Positions 6,657 to 14,130 are shown, counted from the stretch's first letter. The stretch: DNA of 16,244 nt from Acidobacteriota bacterium (GCA_021779795.1 JAJXZZ010000017.1:1-16244); one strand, 5' to 3'. Notes: generated by a model not told the origin, from the sequence alone. Numbers and translations: made by a program.

Positions 6657-7043
6657 TCAGAACGTCAGCGTCGAAGTGGACGCCAGCAGGTCCGAGACGA
6701 CCCGCGCGGCCTTCACCAGCTCCGCGCCGTCGACGAGCCGCTCCCTGCGCAGCTTGCGCGACTCGGCGCAGGGCGTGCAGACGACGAGCTTGCCGCCCAG
6801 CTCGTGGAACTGGTCCATGAGCGTCTTCAGCGACGTCCCCTTGCAGCCGGCGAACACGTGCTCGGGCACGCCCTTGTGGGCGAGCAGGACGCCGGGCCCC
6901 TGCAGCACGATGGTCACCGAGACGTCCATGGCCAGCGCGGCCACGCCGAGCATGAACGGCAGGATGGCGATCTCGGCGTCGTCCGGACCGTGCAGGGCGA
7001 TGAACGTCATGCGCTCGGCGGCATCGGGGGGCTGCTGCGTCAC
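6657..7043 (-). CDS. DsrE family sulfur-relay protein
   Basis: A 128-aa DsrE/DsrF-like protein (PF02635 type), a small cytosolic sulfur carrier. The fold is visible as MTFIALHGPDDAEIAILPFMLGVAALAMD (12-40), VSVTIVLQGPGVLLAHKG (41-58) and KLVVCTPCAESR (85-96). Candidate persulfide cysteines are C67, C89 and C92; the CTPC pair sits where DsrE-like proteins carry their conserved cysteine. The start is a GTG at 7043, with GAGGAGAA well placed upstream; a later in-frame ATG at residue 12 has no comparable site. It lies 45 bp after the QmoC-like gene, across a GC-rich direct repeat, and belongs to the same sulfur operon. Confidence 0.83.
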   Translation of the reverse strand: MTQQPPDAAERMTFIALHGPDDAEIAILPFMLGVAALAMDVSVTIVLQGPGVLLAHKGVPEHVFAGCKGTSLKTLMDQFHELGGKLVVCTPCAESRKLRRERLVDGAELVKAARVVSDLLASTSTLTF

Positions 7044-7058
7044 TCGATTCTCCTCTCT

Positions 7059-7084
7059 CCCGGCCGGCGACGGCCCGGCCGGCG
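7059..7084. repeat. Short direct repeat CCCGGCCGGCG x2
   Basis: The 11-mer CCCGGCCGGCG occurs at 7059-7069 and again at 7074-7084, in the gap between the QmoC-like and dsrE genes. Each copy contains the palindrome CCGGCCGG, so the RNA could form alternative hairpins. It may be only compositional. Confidence 0.4.
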
Positions 7085-7088
7085 CCGC

Positions 7089-8249
7089 TCAGGCCGCGGC
7101 CGGGACGCCCTCTTCGCGCTCGCGCGCGGCCTGCTCGGCCATCTCGCGCACCTTGACGAGGTAGAGCGCGAACGGACGGTACAGGAAGTGGGACCACTTG
7201 CCGAACGGCACCTGCACGATCAGCCAGGCGGCGTCGATGGCCAGGTGGAACGCGTAGGTGACGTAGGTGGCCATCGGCCAGCCGGCCAGCCGGAACACGT
7301 TGACGCCGAGCCCGGTGACGGTCGTCAGGAAGAGCAGGAGCAGGAACATCCAGTCGGTGCCGGCGGAGAACTTGTGGATCTCGTCGCGCTTCTGCCACCG
7401 CCCGATGGCGAACGCCGTGGTGCCGTAGAGCAGCGCCGCCGCGGCGTAGTAGCCGACGAAGCGCTGCGGGTTGTAGATCGGGTAGACGGTGTCGGTCTGG
7501 AACCACTTCAGGAAGAGCACGATGAGGACGAACATCGTGAGGTAGCCCGACACCAGGATGAGGTGCGTCAGCCAGCGCCGGTTCTGCGTGGCGTCCCCCT
7601 GCTGGGTCCCGCAGCGGCGCCACCGCTTCTGCGTGGCGAAGTTCACGACGAACTCGGGGACCGCCTTCACGAACGCGGAGGGCGGGATCCGCGGGACCCC
7701 CTGGTCGCCGAGGATCCAGTACGCCATGCGCGCCGCGTTGGTGAGCAGGAAGAACGAGAGCACCCCGCCCATGAGCAGGTCGGCGAACTCGATCCAGTGG
7801 ACCGGCGCGAACGTGTTCAGCGCCACGTGGTCGAGCACGACCGGGCCGTGGGCGACGCCGAAGATCCCCAGGACCGAGAAGATCACCAGCAGGACGGCGG
7901 CGATGTTCCAGGCGTTCGAGAGGTAGAGCCGGCGCGAAAGGCCCGTCCAGTCGTAGCGCGAGATGAGGTACCGCCGCGTGGCCATCATCGCCTCGGCGGG
8001 GTTGGCCCCCCGCGGGCACTGCGTCGAGCAGTCGCCGCAGTAGTAGCAGAGCCACGGCTCGACGCTGTGCCGGAGGCGCTCCCCGGCCCCGACCTGCAGC
8101 AGGTGCATGATCCGCCGCGGGAACGAGCCGCCGTCGTCGGCCAGCGAGCAGACGGCCGTGCAGTTGCCGCAGTTGTAGCAGAGGTCGAGATCCTTCCCGC
8201 CAAACGCCTTGAGTTCGTCGTGAAGGTCCAGATTGACGCGCGTCGCCAC
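7089..8249 (-). CDS. qmoC: QmoC-like membrane subunit: HdrC ferredoxin domain fused to cytochrome b-type membrane domain
   Basis: A 386-aa fusion. Residues 1-95 are an HdrC-type ferredoxin with two [4Fe-4S] motifs, C24YNC27GNC30TAVC34 and C68YYC71GDC74STQC78P. The rest is a membrane domain with about six helices (113-134, 157-178, 228-249, 265-283, 300-320, 327-347), resembling the NarI/HdrE-like part of QmoC. Possible haem ligands are H229, H335 and H354. In QmoABC this subunit links cytosolic HdrA-like flavoproteins to the menaquinone pool, and the same job is inferred here. The GTG start at 8249 has an ideal AAGGAG six bases upstream; the frame is open further but has no better site. It lies 29 bp after the small winged-helix gene. 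Confidence 0.87.
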   Translation of the reverse strand: MATRVNLDLHDELKAFGGKDLDLCYNCGNCTAVCSLADDGGSFPRRIMHLLQVGAGERLRHSVEPWLCYYCGDCSTQCPRGANPAEAMMATRRYLISRYDWTGLSRRLYLSNAWNIAAVLLVIFSVLGIFGVAHGPVVLDHVALNTFAPVHWIEFADLLMGGVLSFFLLTNAARMAYWILGDQGVPRIPPSAFVKAVPEFVVNFATQKRWRRCGTQQGDATQNRRWLTHLILVSGYLTMFVLIVLFLKWFQTDTVYPIYNPQRFVGYYAAAALLYGTTAFAIGRWQKRDEIHKFSAGTDWMFLLLLFLTTVTGLGVNVFRLAGWPMATYVTYAFHLAIDAAWLIVQVPFGKWSHFLYRPFALYLVKVREMAEQAAREREEGVPAAA

Positions 8250-8278
8250 GGTGTCTCCTTTTGCCGCCCTGACCGCGG

Positions 8279-8518
8279 TCAGCCCTTGAGGGCGTACGCG
8301 AAGTAGCCGTCGCCGTTGGCCTTGCCCCGCTCCTCGATCCGTCCGTAGCGGCGCATCGCCGCCACCCATGCCAGCACCTCGTGGCTCGGGCGGCCGAGCG
8401 CCTCGGCCAGCTCGGGAACCGTCCGGGGGCCGCCCGAGAGCAGCGCGGCGATCCGGTCCCGCATCACCAGTTCGTCCCTGAAGATCTCGCGCTTGTCGCG
8501 CAGCGTCGAGGCGGTCAT
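8279..8518 (-). CDS. Small winged-helix-like protein in the Hdr/Qmo operon (79 aa)
   Basis: A 79-aa protein with a winged-helix flavour: after a basic helix (MTASTLRDKREIFRDELVMRD across 1-21) come helix IAALLSGG, helix TVPELAEALG (33-42), recognition-like helix SHEVLAWVAAMRRYG (45-59) and a wing IEERGKANGDGYFAYAL (61-77). It has no cysteine and no membrane segment. It is translationally coupled to the upstream HdrA gene: that gene's stop and this start share one base (TGATG, 8520-8516). The tight coupling suggests a structural or assembly partner of the complex as much as a DNA-binding regulator. No named family was recognised. Confidence 0.75.
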   Translation of the reverse strand: MTASTLRDKREIFRDELVMRDRIAALLSGGPRTVPELAEALGRPSHEVLAWVAAMRRYGRIEERGKANGDGYFAYALKG

Positions 8519-10257
8519 CACGCGGTCTCCTCGAGCATGGCGTCGATCGCGCCGAGCACCTGCTCGTCGGTGTATCCCTTGACGTCGATGGCGTTCTCCG
8601 CGCACGGGAGGGCGCAGCCGCCGCATCCCTTGCAGAGGGCCGGAATGATGCGAGCCACCGCTCTTCCGTCCACGGTGACCTGCTCGATCGCCTTGTACGG
8701 GCACGCGTCGAGGCACTTGCCGCACCAGGTGCAGCGCGCCTCGTCCACCTCGGCCACGAACGGCTCGAGGTCCACGTAACCCTTGAGCAGCATCGCCGCG
8801 GTCTTCGACACGGCGGCGAGCGAGGAGGCCACGCTTTCGGCGATGGTCTTGGGGCCCTGCGCGGCGCCGGCGATGAAGACTCCGTTGGCCACCGTCTCGA
8901 CTGGCCGCAGCTTGGGGTGGATCTCGTTGAAGAACCCGTCGCTGCCGACCGGGATCTTCAGGGCGTTGAGGAGCGTGGCGTGCTCGCGCGGCACCATGCC
9001 GGTGACGAGCACCAGCAGGTCGGTGGGGACCTCCAGTTCCTCGCCGCCGAGGAGCCGGTCGCGCACGCGCACGGCCAGGCGCCCCCCGTCGTTCGACACG
9101 ACGGGCGGATCCTCGGGATCCCACCGCAGGAAGACCGACCCGGCGCGCTGCGCGTCCTCGTAGATCGTCTCGAACTTGCCGTACGTGCGCATGTCCCTGA
9201 AGAGGTGGACCTGGTGCAGGCCCGGCGCCTGTTCGGCGCCGTGAACGGCGGCGTGACAGGCGGCCGTGCAGCAGTAGCGCGAGCAGTAGCGGTGGCCCCC
9301 CTCGACCTCCTCGCCCTGGCGGCTGCCGACGCAGTAGAGGAAGGTGACCGTCTTCGCCGGCCGTCCGTCCGCGCCGCGCAGCCCGCGCCCCTCGTCCAGC
9401 ATCTGCTTGTACTGCGGCAGGGTGAGCACGCCCGGCAGGCCCCAGCCGAACTCGCCCTCGGAGGGCTCGTACGACTCGAACCCGGTGGCCACGACGATCG
9501 CGCCGACGTTGAGCGTGATCTCGTCCCCGTTTGCGACACGGAGCACGGCGGTGAAGTCGCCGACGCTCCCCGACTTGCCGACCAGTTCGGCGCCGGTGAA
9601 CAGCGTGATGTTCTCCCGTTCGCGGACGCGCCGCAGCAGGTCCTCGATCATCTCGGCGCCCGACCGGTCGCGCGCGAACGTCCGGCCGAAGGTCGCGGCC
9701 CAGCCGCCGGGCCGTTCGGAGCGTTCGGCGACGTAGACGGTGAGTCCCATGTCGGCCATGGCCAGCGCCGCCCGCAGGCCGGCCACGCCGGCGCCGACGA
9801 CCAGGGCGCGGGGCTTGGTGTCGATCCGCATGGTGGCGAGCGGCTCGCTGGCGACGGCCTTGGCGATCCCCCCGCGCACGATCGAGGCGGCCTTGACGGT
9901 CGCCTCCGGGACGTGCCCGCGGTGCGCCCACGAGCACTGCTCGCGGATGTTGGCCTGGACGTACCGGTACGGGTTCAACCCCGCGCGATCGGCCATCGCG
10001 CGGAAGGTGAACAGGTGGAGCTTGGGCGAGCAGGAGGCGACGACGATGCCGTCGAGGTGCTCGTTGCGGATGGCGTCGGTCATCTCCTGCTGCGCCGCGT
10101 CCGAGCAGGCGAACATCGTCGTCTTGGCCGTGACGACGCCCGGCTCGCCGGCCGCGGCCTGCCGCACCTTCTCCACCTCGACGTAGTCGGAGATGTTGCC
10201 GCCGCAGTGGCAGATGAAGACGCCGATGCGCCTCTGGGTGTCCTGGCTGTCGCTCAT
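8518..10257 (-). CDS. HdrA-like FAD/Fe-S oxidoreductase subunit (QmoB/HdrA type)
   Basis: A 579-aa HdrA-family flavoprotein. It has the HdrA N-terminal domain (IGVFICHCGGNISDYV, 11-25; FACSD, 49-53; SCSPKLHLFTFR, 75-86; QCSWAHR, 107-113), an FAD Rossmann site VVGAGVAGLRAALAMADMGL (153-172), the HdrA hallmark YCVGSRQ (308-314) with HRYCSRYCCTAAC (322-334), a second FAD-contact segment GVFIAGAAQGPKTI (459-472), and two C-terminal [4Fe-4S] motifs, C509TWCGKCLDACP and C542KGCGGCALPC. It lacks the DCAxC block of full HdrA, which the neighbouring 926-aa protein has instead, so the two look complementary. ATG at 10257 overlaps the preceding stop (ATGA); the end overlaps the next gene (TGATG). It is likely a core cytosolic subunit of the complex. 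Confidence 0.88.
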   Translation of the reverse strand: MSDSQDTQRRIGVFICHCGGNISDYVEVEKVRQAAAGEPGVVTAKTTMFACSDAAQQEMTDAIRNEHLDGIVVASCSPKLHLFTFRAMADRAGLNPYRYVQANIREQCSWAHRGHVPEATVKAASIVRGGIAKAVASEPLATMRIDTKPRALVVGAGVAGLRAALAMADMGLTVYVAERSERPGGWAATFGRTFARDRSGAEMIEDLLRRVRERENITLFTGAELVGKSGSVGDFTAVLRVANGDEITLNVGAIVVATGFESYEPSEGEFGWGLPGVLTLPQYKQMLDEGRGLRGADGRPAKTVTFLYCVGSRQGEEVEGGHRYCSRYCCTAACHAAVHGAEQAPGLHQVHLFRDMRTYGKFETIYEDAQRAGSVFLRWDPEDPPVVSNDGGRLAVRVRDRLLGGEELEVPTDLLVLVTGMVPREHATLLNALKIPVGSDGFFNEIHPKLRPVETVANGVFIAGAAQGPKTIAESVASSLAAVSKTAAMLLKGYVDLEPFVAEVDEARCTWCGKCLDACPYKAIEQVTVDGRAVARIIPALCKGCGGCALPCAENAIDVKGYTDEQVLGAIDAMLEETA

Positions 10258-13034
10258 CGGCCTCGCTCCATCCGCTTCAGGTACGCGGCTGTCTGGGCGG
10301 CGGCGGCGCCGGAGTGGAGCACCGTGTCGGGAATGTCCCTCGCGCCCGACGCCGTGCCCGCCACGAACACGCCCGGGATGCTCGTCCGGCCCGGTTCGAG
10401 ATCCTCGTCCACCTCGCGCACGTACGCGTTGGCGTCGGCCTCGAGCGGCTCGTCGGGGAACAGCCGCAGCGCGTCGCGGTTGGGCTGCAGCCCGACCGAC
10501 AGCACGACGAGGTCGTGCTCCATGCGCTTCTTGCCGCCGCCCCCCTCGATGTCCTCGTAGGTGACGACGAGGTTCCCGTTCGGGCGCCCGTCCACCTGGC
10601 CGACCTTGCCCTTCACGAAGGTGATGCCCATCCCCCTGGCCTGCTGGAAGAACTCCTCGTAGCCCTTGCCGAACGCCCGGATGTCCATGTAGTAGATGGT
10701 CACGTCGGCGAGCGGCAGGGCGCCGAGGATGAGCTGCGACTGCTTGAGCGAATACATGCAGCAGACGCGCGAGCAGAGGCGGTGGTCCACCGTGCAGTCG
10801 CGCGACCCGGTGCAGAGCACGTAGGCGATGTTGTCGGGCGCCTTGCCGTCCGACGGCCTGAGCACCGTGTTGTACGGGCGCGTCGGGGCCAGCAGGCGGT
10901 CCATCTCCATCGCGTCGATGACGTTCGGGTAGCGGCCGTAGCCGAGCAGCGGCTTGCGCCGCGCGTCGAACAGCTTGAAGCCGGTCGAGACGACGACCGA
11001 CCGGACCAGCTCCTCGGCCTTCTGCTCGCGCATCTCGAAGTGGAACGCGCCGGCCGGGCAGGCCTGCACGCACTGGTGGCACTCGCTGCAGCCGCCGCAG
11101 TCGAGGCAGCGGGCGGCCCCCTGGCGCGCCTCCTCCTCGCCGACGGGCAGCTCCACTTCGGCCATCCCCGTGACCCGCTCGGCCACCGGGCGTTCGGCCC
11201 GCCTGGCGGCCGGCAGCGGCGTGGGGTTGGGCGTGCGGGCGACGACCTCGGCCTTGTCCGCGACCGGCAGCGGCTCCTCGAAGCGGACGCCGGCCACCGG
11301 TTCGCCGCGCAGGAAGCGGTCGATGAAGAAGGCCGCGCGCTTGCCCTGGCCGATCGCCTGCACGATCATCGACGGTCCGGTCACCGCGTCCCCGCCCGCG
11401 AAGGCGAAGGGGAGCGACGTGGCGAGCGTCTCGGGGTCGGCCTTCACCGTACCGTTCCTGTTGAGCGCCAGCTCGCCGGCGAACGGCGCGGTGCTGGGCT
11501 TGAGGCCGATGGCGAGCACCACCAGGTCGACCGGCAGGGTCTGCTCCGATCCCTCGACCGGGACCGGGCTCCGGCGGCCGCTCGCGTCGGGCTCGCCGAG
11601 GCGCATGGTGAGGCTCTCGACCGCCTTCAGCCGGCCGCCCTCGCCCACGAACCGCTTCGGCGCCTTCAGTTCCTGCAGCTCGACGCCTTCTTCGAGCGCG
11701 GCGGCGACCTCCCAGTCGTGCGCCGGCATCTCCTTGCGGCTGCGCCGGTACTGGATGACGACCTTGCTGGCGCCGAGCCGGATGGCCGTGCGCGCGGGGT
11801 CGATGGCCGAGTTCCCGCCGCCGATCACCATGACCGTCTTCCCGGCCAGGTCCATCGGCTCCGGGCCGCTCGCGCGCTTCAAGAAGCCCATGCAGTCGGT
11901 GACGCCGTCGAGGTCCTCTCCGGCCACGCCGGCCCTGGCCCCCTCCATGGTTCCGGCGGCCAGGTAGATCGCGTCGTAGCCGTCGGCTTTCAGCCCGGCC
12001 AGCGAGCGGACGGGCGCGGCCGTGCGGATCTCCACGCCGAGGGCCGTGATGTTGAGGATGTCGCGATCGACGATGTCCTTGGGGAGGCGGTAGGGAGGGA
12101 TCCCGTAGCGCAGCATGCCGCCGGCCAGCGGGGCGCTCTCGAAGACCGTCACGTCGTAGCCCCGCCGGGCCAGGTGATAGGCTGCCGAGAGGCCGGAGGG
12201 GCCGGAGCCGACGACCGCCACGCGCTCGGGGCGGAGGCGCTCGGGCGGGCCGTACTCGGGCACGGGGTGCTCGGCGTAGTAGCGGTCCACCATGAAGCGC
12301 TTGATCGCGCGGATGGGGACCGTGCCCTCGAGCGTGCCCCGGGTGCACTCGCCTTCGCACGGCGCGTAGCAGGCGCGGCTCAGGCTGCCGGGCAGCGGCG
12401 CGTCCTCCATGTGGAGGCGGAAGGCCTCCTCGTACTTGCCCGCGCGGACGAGCGACACGTAGCCGTGCGTCTTGACGCCGGCAGGGCAGGTGAACGAGCA
12501 GGGCGAGGTGCCGAACCGGTCCACGACCGCCTTCTTCGGGACCGCCTGGGGGAAGGCGATGTGGGTGGCCCGCCGCGCGACCAGGTTCGCGTTGAACTCG
12601 TCGGGGATGGCGACCGTGCAGACGATCTCGCACTCGCCGCAGCCGGTGCAGGCGGCCCAGTCCACGAAGGTGGGCTTCCGGCGCAGCTTCACGCGGAACA
12701 GGCCGCGCTCGTCCCTCGTGATCCCCTCGATCTCGCTGTAGAGCAGGGCCGTCACGTTGGGATGGTGCGACGTGGCGGCCATCTTGGGCGTGGAGATGCA
12801 GCTGGCGCAGTCGAGCGTGGGGAACACCTTGCTCAGGAGGATCATCTTCCCCCCGATGCTCGCCTCCTTCTCGACCAGCAGCACCTTGTAGCCCATGTCG
12901 CCGAGCGTGAGGGCCGACTCCATGCCCGCGATGCCGCCCCCGACGACGAGCACGTCGTAGGAGGGGCGCAGCAGGGTCGGCCCGGCGCCCGGCGCGGGGT
13001 CCTTCGTCACGGTCAGCGTCGCCGCGTCAGCCAT
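10254..13034 (-). CDS. HdrA-like flavoprotein with an inserted GltD (NAD(P)H oxidoreductase) module
   Basis: A 926-aa protein with nested architecture. Residues ~25-165: HdrA FAD domain, VLVVGGGIAGMESALTLG (28-45), FPTLDCASCISTPKM (71-85) and CTGCGECEIVC (129-139). Residues ~170-580: GltD-like module with its N-terminal Cys region (C179, C183PAG, C222YAPCEGEC230), FAD site VAVVGSGPSGLSAAYHLARRG (272-292), NAD(P)H site VMVIGGGNSAIDPARTA (401-417) and AGGDAVTGPSMIVQAIGQG (546-564). Residues 643-665: Fe-S segment CLDCGGCSECHQCVQACPAG. Residues ~675-920: second half of HdrA, YVLCTGSRD (738-746), LCSRVCCMYSLKQ (753-765), GVFVAGTASGARDI (888-901). The HdrA N-terminal thioredoxin-like domain is absent. 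The GltD part implies NAD(P)H coupling, possibly electron bifurcation. ATG at 13034 overlaps the MvhD-like gene by 8 bp. Confidence 0.88.
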   Translation of the reverse strand: MADAATLTVTKDPAPGAGPTLLRPSYDVLVVGGGIAGMESALTLGDMGYKVLLVEKEASIGGKMILLSKVFPTLDCASCISTPKMAATSHHPNVTALLYSEIEGITRDERGLFRVKLRRKPTFVDWAACTGCGECEIVCTVAIPDEFNANLVARRATHIAFPQAVPKKAVVDRFGTSPCSFTCPAGVKTHGYVSLVRAGKYEEAFRLHMEDAPLPGSLSRACYAPCEGECTRGTLEGTVPIRAIKRFMVDRYYAEHPVPEYGPPERLRPERVAVVGSGPSGLSAAYHLARRGYDVTVFESAPLAGGMLRYGIPPYRLPKDIVDRDILNITALGVEIRTAAPVRSLAGLKADGYDAIYLAAGTMEGARAGVAGEDLDGVTDCMGFLKRASGPEPMDLAGKTVMVIGGGNSAIDPARTAIRLGASKVVIQYRRSRKEMPAHDWEVAAALEEGVELQELKAPKRFVGEGGRLKAVESLTMRLGEPDASGRRSPVPVEGSEQTLPVDLVVLAIGLKPSTAPFAGELALNRNGTVKADPETLATSLPFAFAGGDAVTGPSMIVQAIGQGKRAAFFIDRFLRGEPVAGVRFEEPLPVADKAEVVARTPNPTPLPAARRAERPVAERVTGMAEVELPVGEEEARQGAARCLDCGGCSECHQCVQACPAGAFHFEMREQKAEELVRSVVVSTGFKLFDARRKPLLGYGRYPNVIDAMEMDRLLAPTRPYNTVLRPSDGKAPDNIAYVLCTGSRDCTVDHRLCSRVCCMYSLKQSQLILGALPLADVTIYYMDIRAFGKGYEEFFQQARGMGITFVKGKVGQVDGRPNGNLVVTYEDIEGGGGKKRMEHDLVVLSVGLQPNRDALRLFPDEPLEADANAYVREVDEDLEPGRTSIPGVFVAGTASGARDIPDTVLHSGAAAAQTAAYLKRMERGR

Positions 13035-13464
13035 TGTGGGCTCCTGCGGCGTCGGGGGCGAGCTTGGCCAGGGCCGCGTGGAACTTTTCCATGTGGGAGG
13101 CGAACGATTCGGCGCAGACCGAACAGATCGCCGCCATCTTCAGGCGCCTCGGATCCATGCCGCGATCGCGAAGCGCCTGCTGCGCCTGCTCGACCACCTT
13201 GCCCGTCCGGTCGGTGCAGTTGGGCAGGTAGGCGCAGTCGCCCCCGTCGGCGGCGATGAACACGCCGTCGAACCCCTTCTCGAGGGCGTGAAGGATCCAC
13301 GACGGCTTCACGCCGCTCGAGCACGGAACGCTGATCACCACGACCGACGCGGGGTAGTGCATGTGCGCACTCCCGGCGAGATCGATGCCGGGGTCCGAGA
13401 TCGTGTTGGTGGAGAAGACCAGGATCCTGGGGCCCGACGGCCGGCCTCCGGGGACGGCGTCCAT
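13027..13464 (-). CDS. MvhD/FlpD-like hydrogenase iron-sulfur (delta) subunit with altered cysteines
   Basis: A 145-aa protein of the MvhD/FlpD family (PF02662), which passes electrons between HdrA and a partner via a [2Fe-2S] cluster. The match is clear: ILVFSTN (14-20), DLAGSAHMHYP (28-38), VPCSSGVKPSWILHALEKGFDGVFIA (46-71, seen in pieces), GGDCAYL (74-80) and the PRRLKM segment (105-110). The usual N-terminal Cys-rich motif (CCNWC-like) is replaced by STNTIS. C48 and C77 are retained, and C83, C114 and C117 (AICSVC) are additional. The cluster, if present, must be ligated differently. Its ATG at 13464 shares a base with the TusA stop (TAATG), and its stop overlaps the HdrA-GltD start by 8 bp, showing tight coupling. 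Confidence 0.85.
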   Translation of the reverse strand: MDAVPGGRPSGPRILVFSTNTISDPGIDLAGSAHMHYPASVVVISVPCSSGVKPSWILHALEKGFDGVFIAADGGDCAYLPNCTDRTGKVVEQAQQALRDRGMDPRRLKMAAICSVCAESFASHMEKFHAALAKLAPDAAGAHNG

Positions 13465-13718
13465 TACTTCGCTCTCCGGACGAACACGCGCCAGTAGCCC
13501 GCGTCCTCGAGGTTGCCGAGGTACTCGTGGCCGACCTTCTTGGCCCAGAGCGGGATGTCCTGGTTCGTCCCCTCATCGGACGAGAGCACCTCGAGCACGC
13601 CCTTGAGCGGCACGGCGGCCATGGCGCGCTTGGCTTCGAGCAGGGGGCCCGGGCAGGCCGTTCCGCGCGCGTCCACCTGCTTGGCCACCGTCACGGTCTT
13701 CAGTTCGTCGTTCGTCAT
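13464..13718 (-). CDS. tusA: TusA family sulfurtransferase / sulfur carrier
   Basis: An 84-aa TusA/SirA-like protein. The hallmark CPGP motif is at C22-P-G-P (DARGTACPGPLLEAKRAM, 17-33); C22 carries the persulfide. The rest keeps the family order: VLEVLSSDEGTNQDIPLWAKKVGHE (41-65, read in two parts) and a C-terminal strand YWRVFVRR. The start at 13718 is preferred because GGAG lies seven bases upstream; an in-frame ATG at 13730 would add four residues but has no ribosome-binding site. The product probably delivers sulfur to or from the Hdr/Qmo-like complex and the DsrE proteins encoded downstream, as in sHdr-type sulfur oxidation clusters (inference). Confidence 0.9.
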   Translation of the reverse strand: MTNDELKTVTVAKQVDARGTACPGPLLEAKRAMAAVPLKGVLEVLSSDEGTNQDIPLWAKKVGHEYLGNLEDAGYWRVFVRRAK

Positions 13719-13782
13719 CGGATTCTCCATGTCGTCGTCAATTCGCGGCTGCGGGGCGTCGCCCCCTCCGCCCGCTCCCGGG

Positions 13783-13983
13783 TCAGCCGCGCCTGGTCTT
13801 CTTTCCGTCCTTGAACCGCCAGCAGCCCTGCGCCTCCAGGTCCCCCTGCGGGTTGGCCGCGGCGTCGCACAGCCAGGGGCAGCCCGAATCGTCCACGATG
13901 ACCTTCATCGGACGGGCCGCTCGCCGAGGGTCGGTTGCCTCGCTTGCGCTCTTTTTCACAACCGTGCCGCCGCGCTTCGCCAT
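13783..13983 (-). CDS. Small Cys-containing protein of unknown function, first gene of the sulfur operon (66 aa)
   Basis: Not a recognised family. A basic N-terminus (MAKRGGTVVKKSASEATDPRR in pieces) leads into a compact domain MKVIVDDSGCPWLCD (26-40), GDLEAQGCW (48-55), ending in basic FKDGKKTRRG. The three cysteines C35, C39 and C54 could bind a metal or act in thiol exchange. The ATG at 13983 is supported by GGGGAGG seven bases upstream, and by the sigma-54 promoter whose predicted start lies about 24 bp before it. It precedes tusA by 64 bp. It could be a ferredoxin-like or sulfur-relay accessory protein; this is inference only. Confidence 0.7.
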   Translation of the reverse strand: MAKRGGTVVKKSASEATDPRRAARPMKVIVDDSGCPWLCDAAANPQGDLEAQGCWRFKDGKKTRRG

Positions 13984-14016
13984 GTCAGGCCTCCCCGCGC
14001 CGTGCCTCTCTCGGAG

Positions 14017-14034
14017 AAGCATTCCCCGTGCCGT
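14017..14034 (-). promoter_or_regulatory. Sigma-54 (-24/-12) promoter of the 66aa-tusA-mvhD-hdr-qmo operon
   Basis: Read on the - strand the site is CGGCACGGGGAATGCTTC. GG (14032-14031) and GC (14020-14019) are separated by exactly 10 bases, matching the invariant GG-N10-GC spacing of TGGCACG-N4-TTGCW promoters. The predicted start is near 14007, giving a leader of about 24 nt that contains the GGGGAGG ribosome-binding site. The divergent gene encodes a sigma-54 activator. Confidence 0.75.
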
Positions 14035-14130
14035 CGGGGCCGCGCGGGCGCGGGGAGGCGAGAATGGGCCTGATTCGGCGGAAACGCGTGCGGGACGAGG
14101 CTGCCGTCGAGGTGGAGAGAGGTGCAGCCA

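Noticed and set aside
5613..8306. An 897-codon open frame on the + strand opposite the kinase-like, DsrE and QmoC-like genes
   Set aside because: Arg/His/Asp/Gln-rich low-complexity translation without domains, a typical antisense shadow in high-GC DNA; the - strand genes have clear families and ribosome-binding sites.
8518..12633. A 1371-codon open frame that could be read as a giant HdrA fusion or a frameshift between the two HdrA genes
   Set aside because: Only its last 579 codons are protein-like; the upstream part is the out-of-frame reading of the HdrA-GltD gene. The ATGA overlap at 10254-10257 is normal operon coupling, not a frameshift.
10314..13259. A 981-codon open frame on the + strand opposite the HdrA-GltD gene
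   Set aside because: Same kind of shadow; composition is biased and no motif is seen, while the opposite strand encodes well-conserved flavoprotein motifs.
13753..13765. GGGGC-GTC-GCCCC mini-hairpin between the 66-aa gene and tusA as a terminator
   Set aside because: Only five base pairs with no T-run, inside what looks like one operon; probably compositional.
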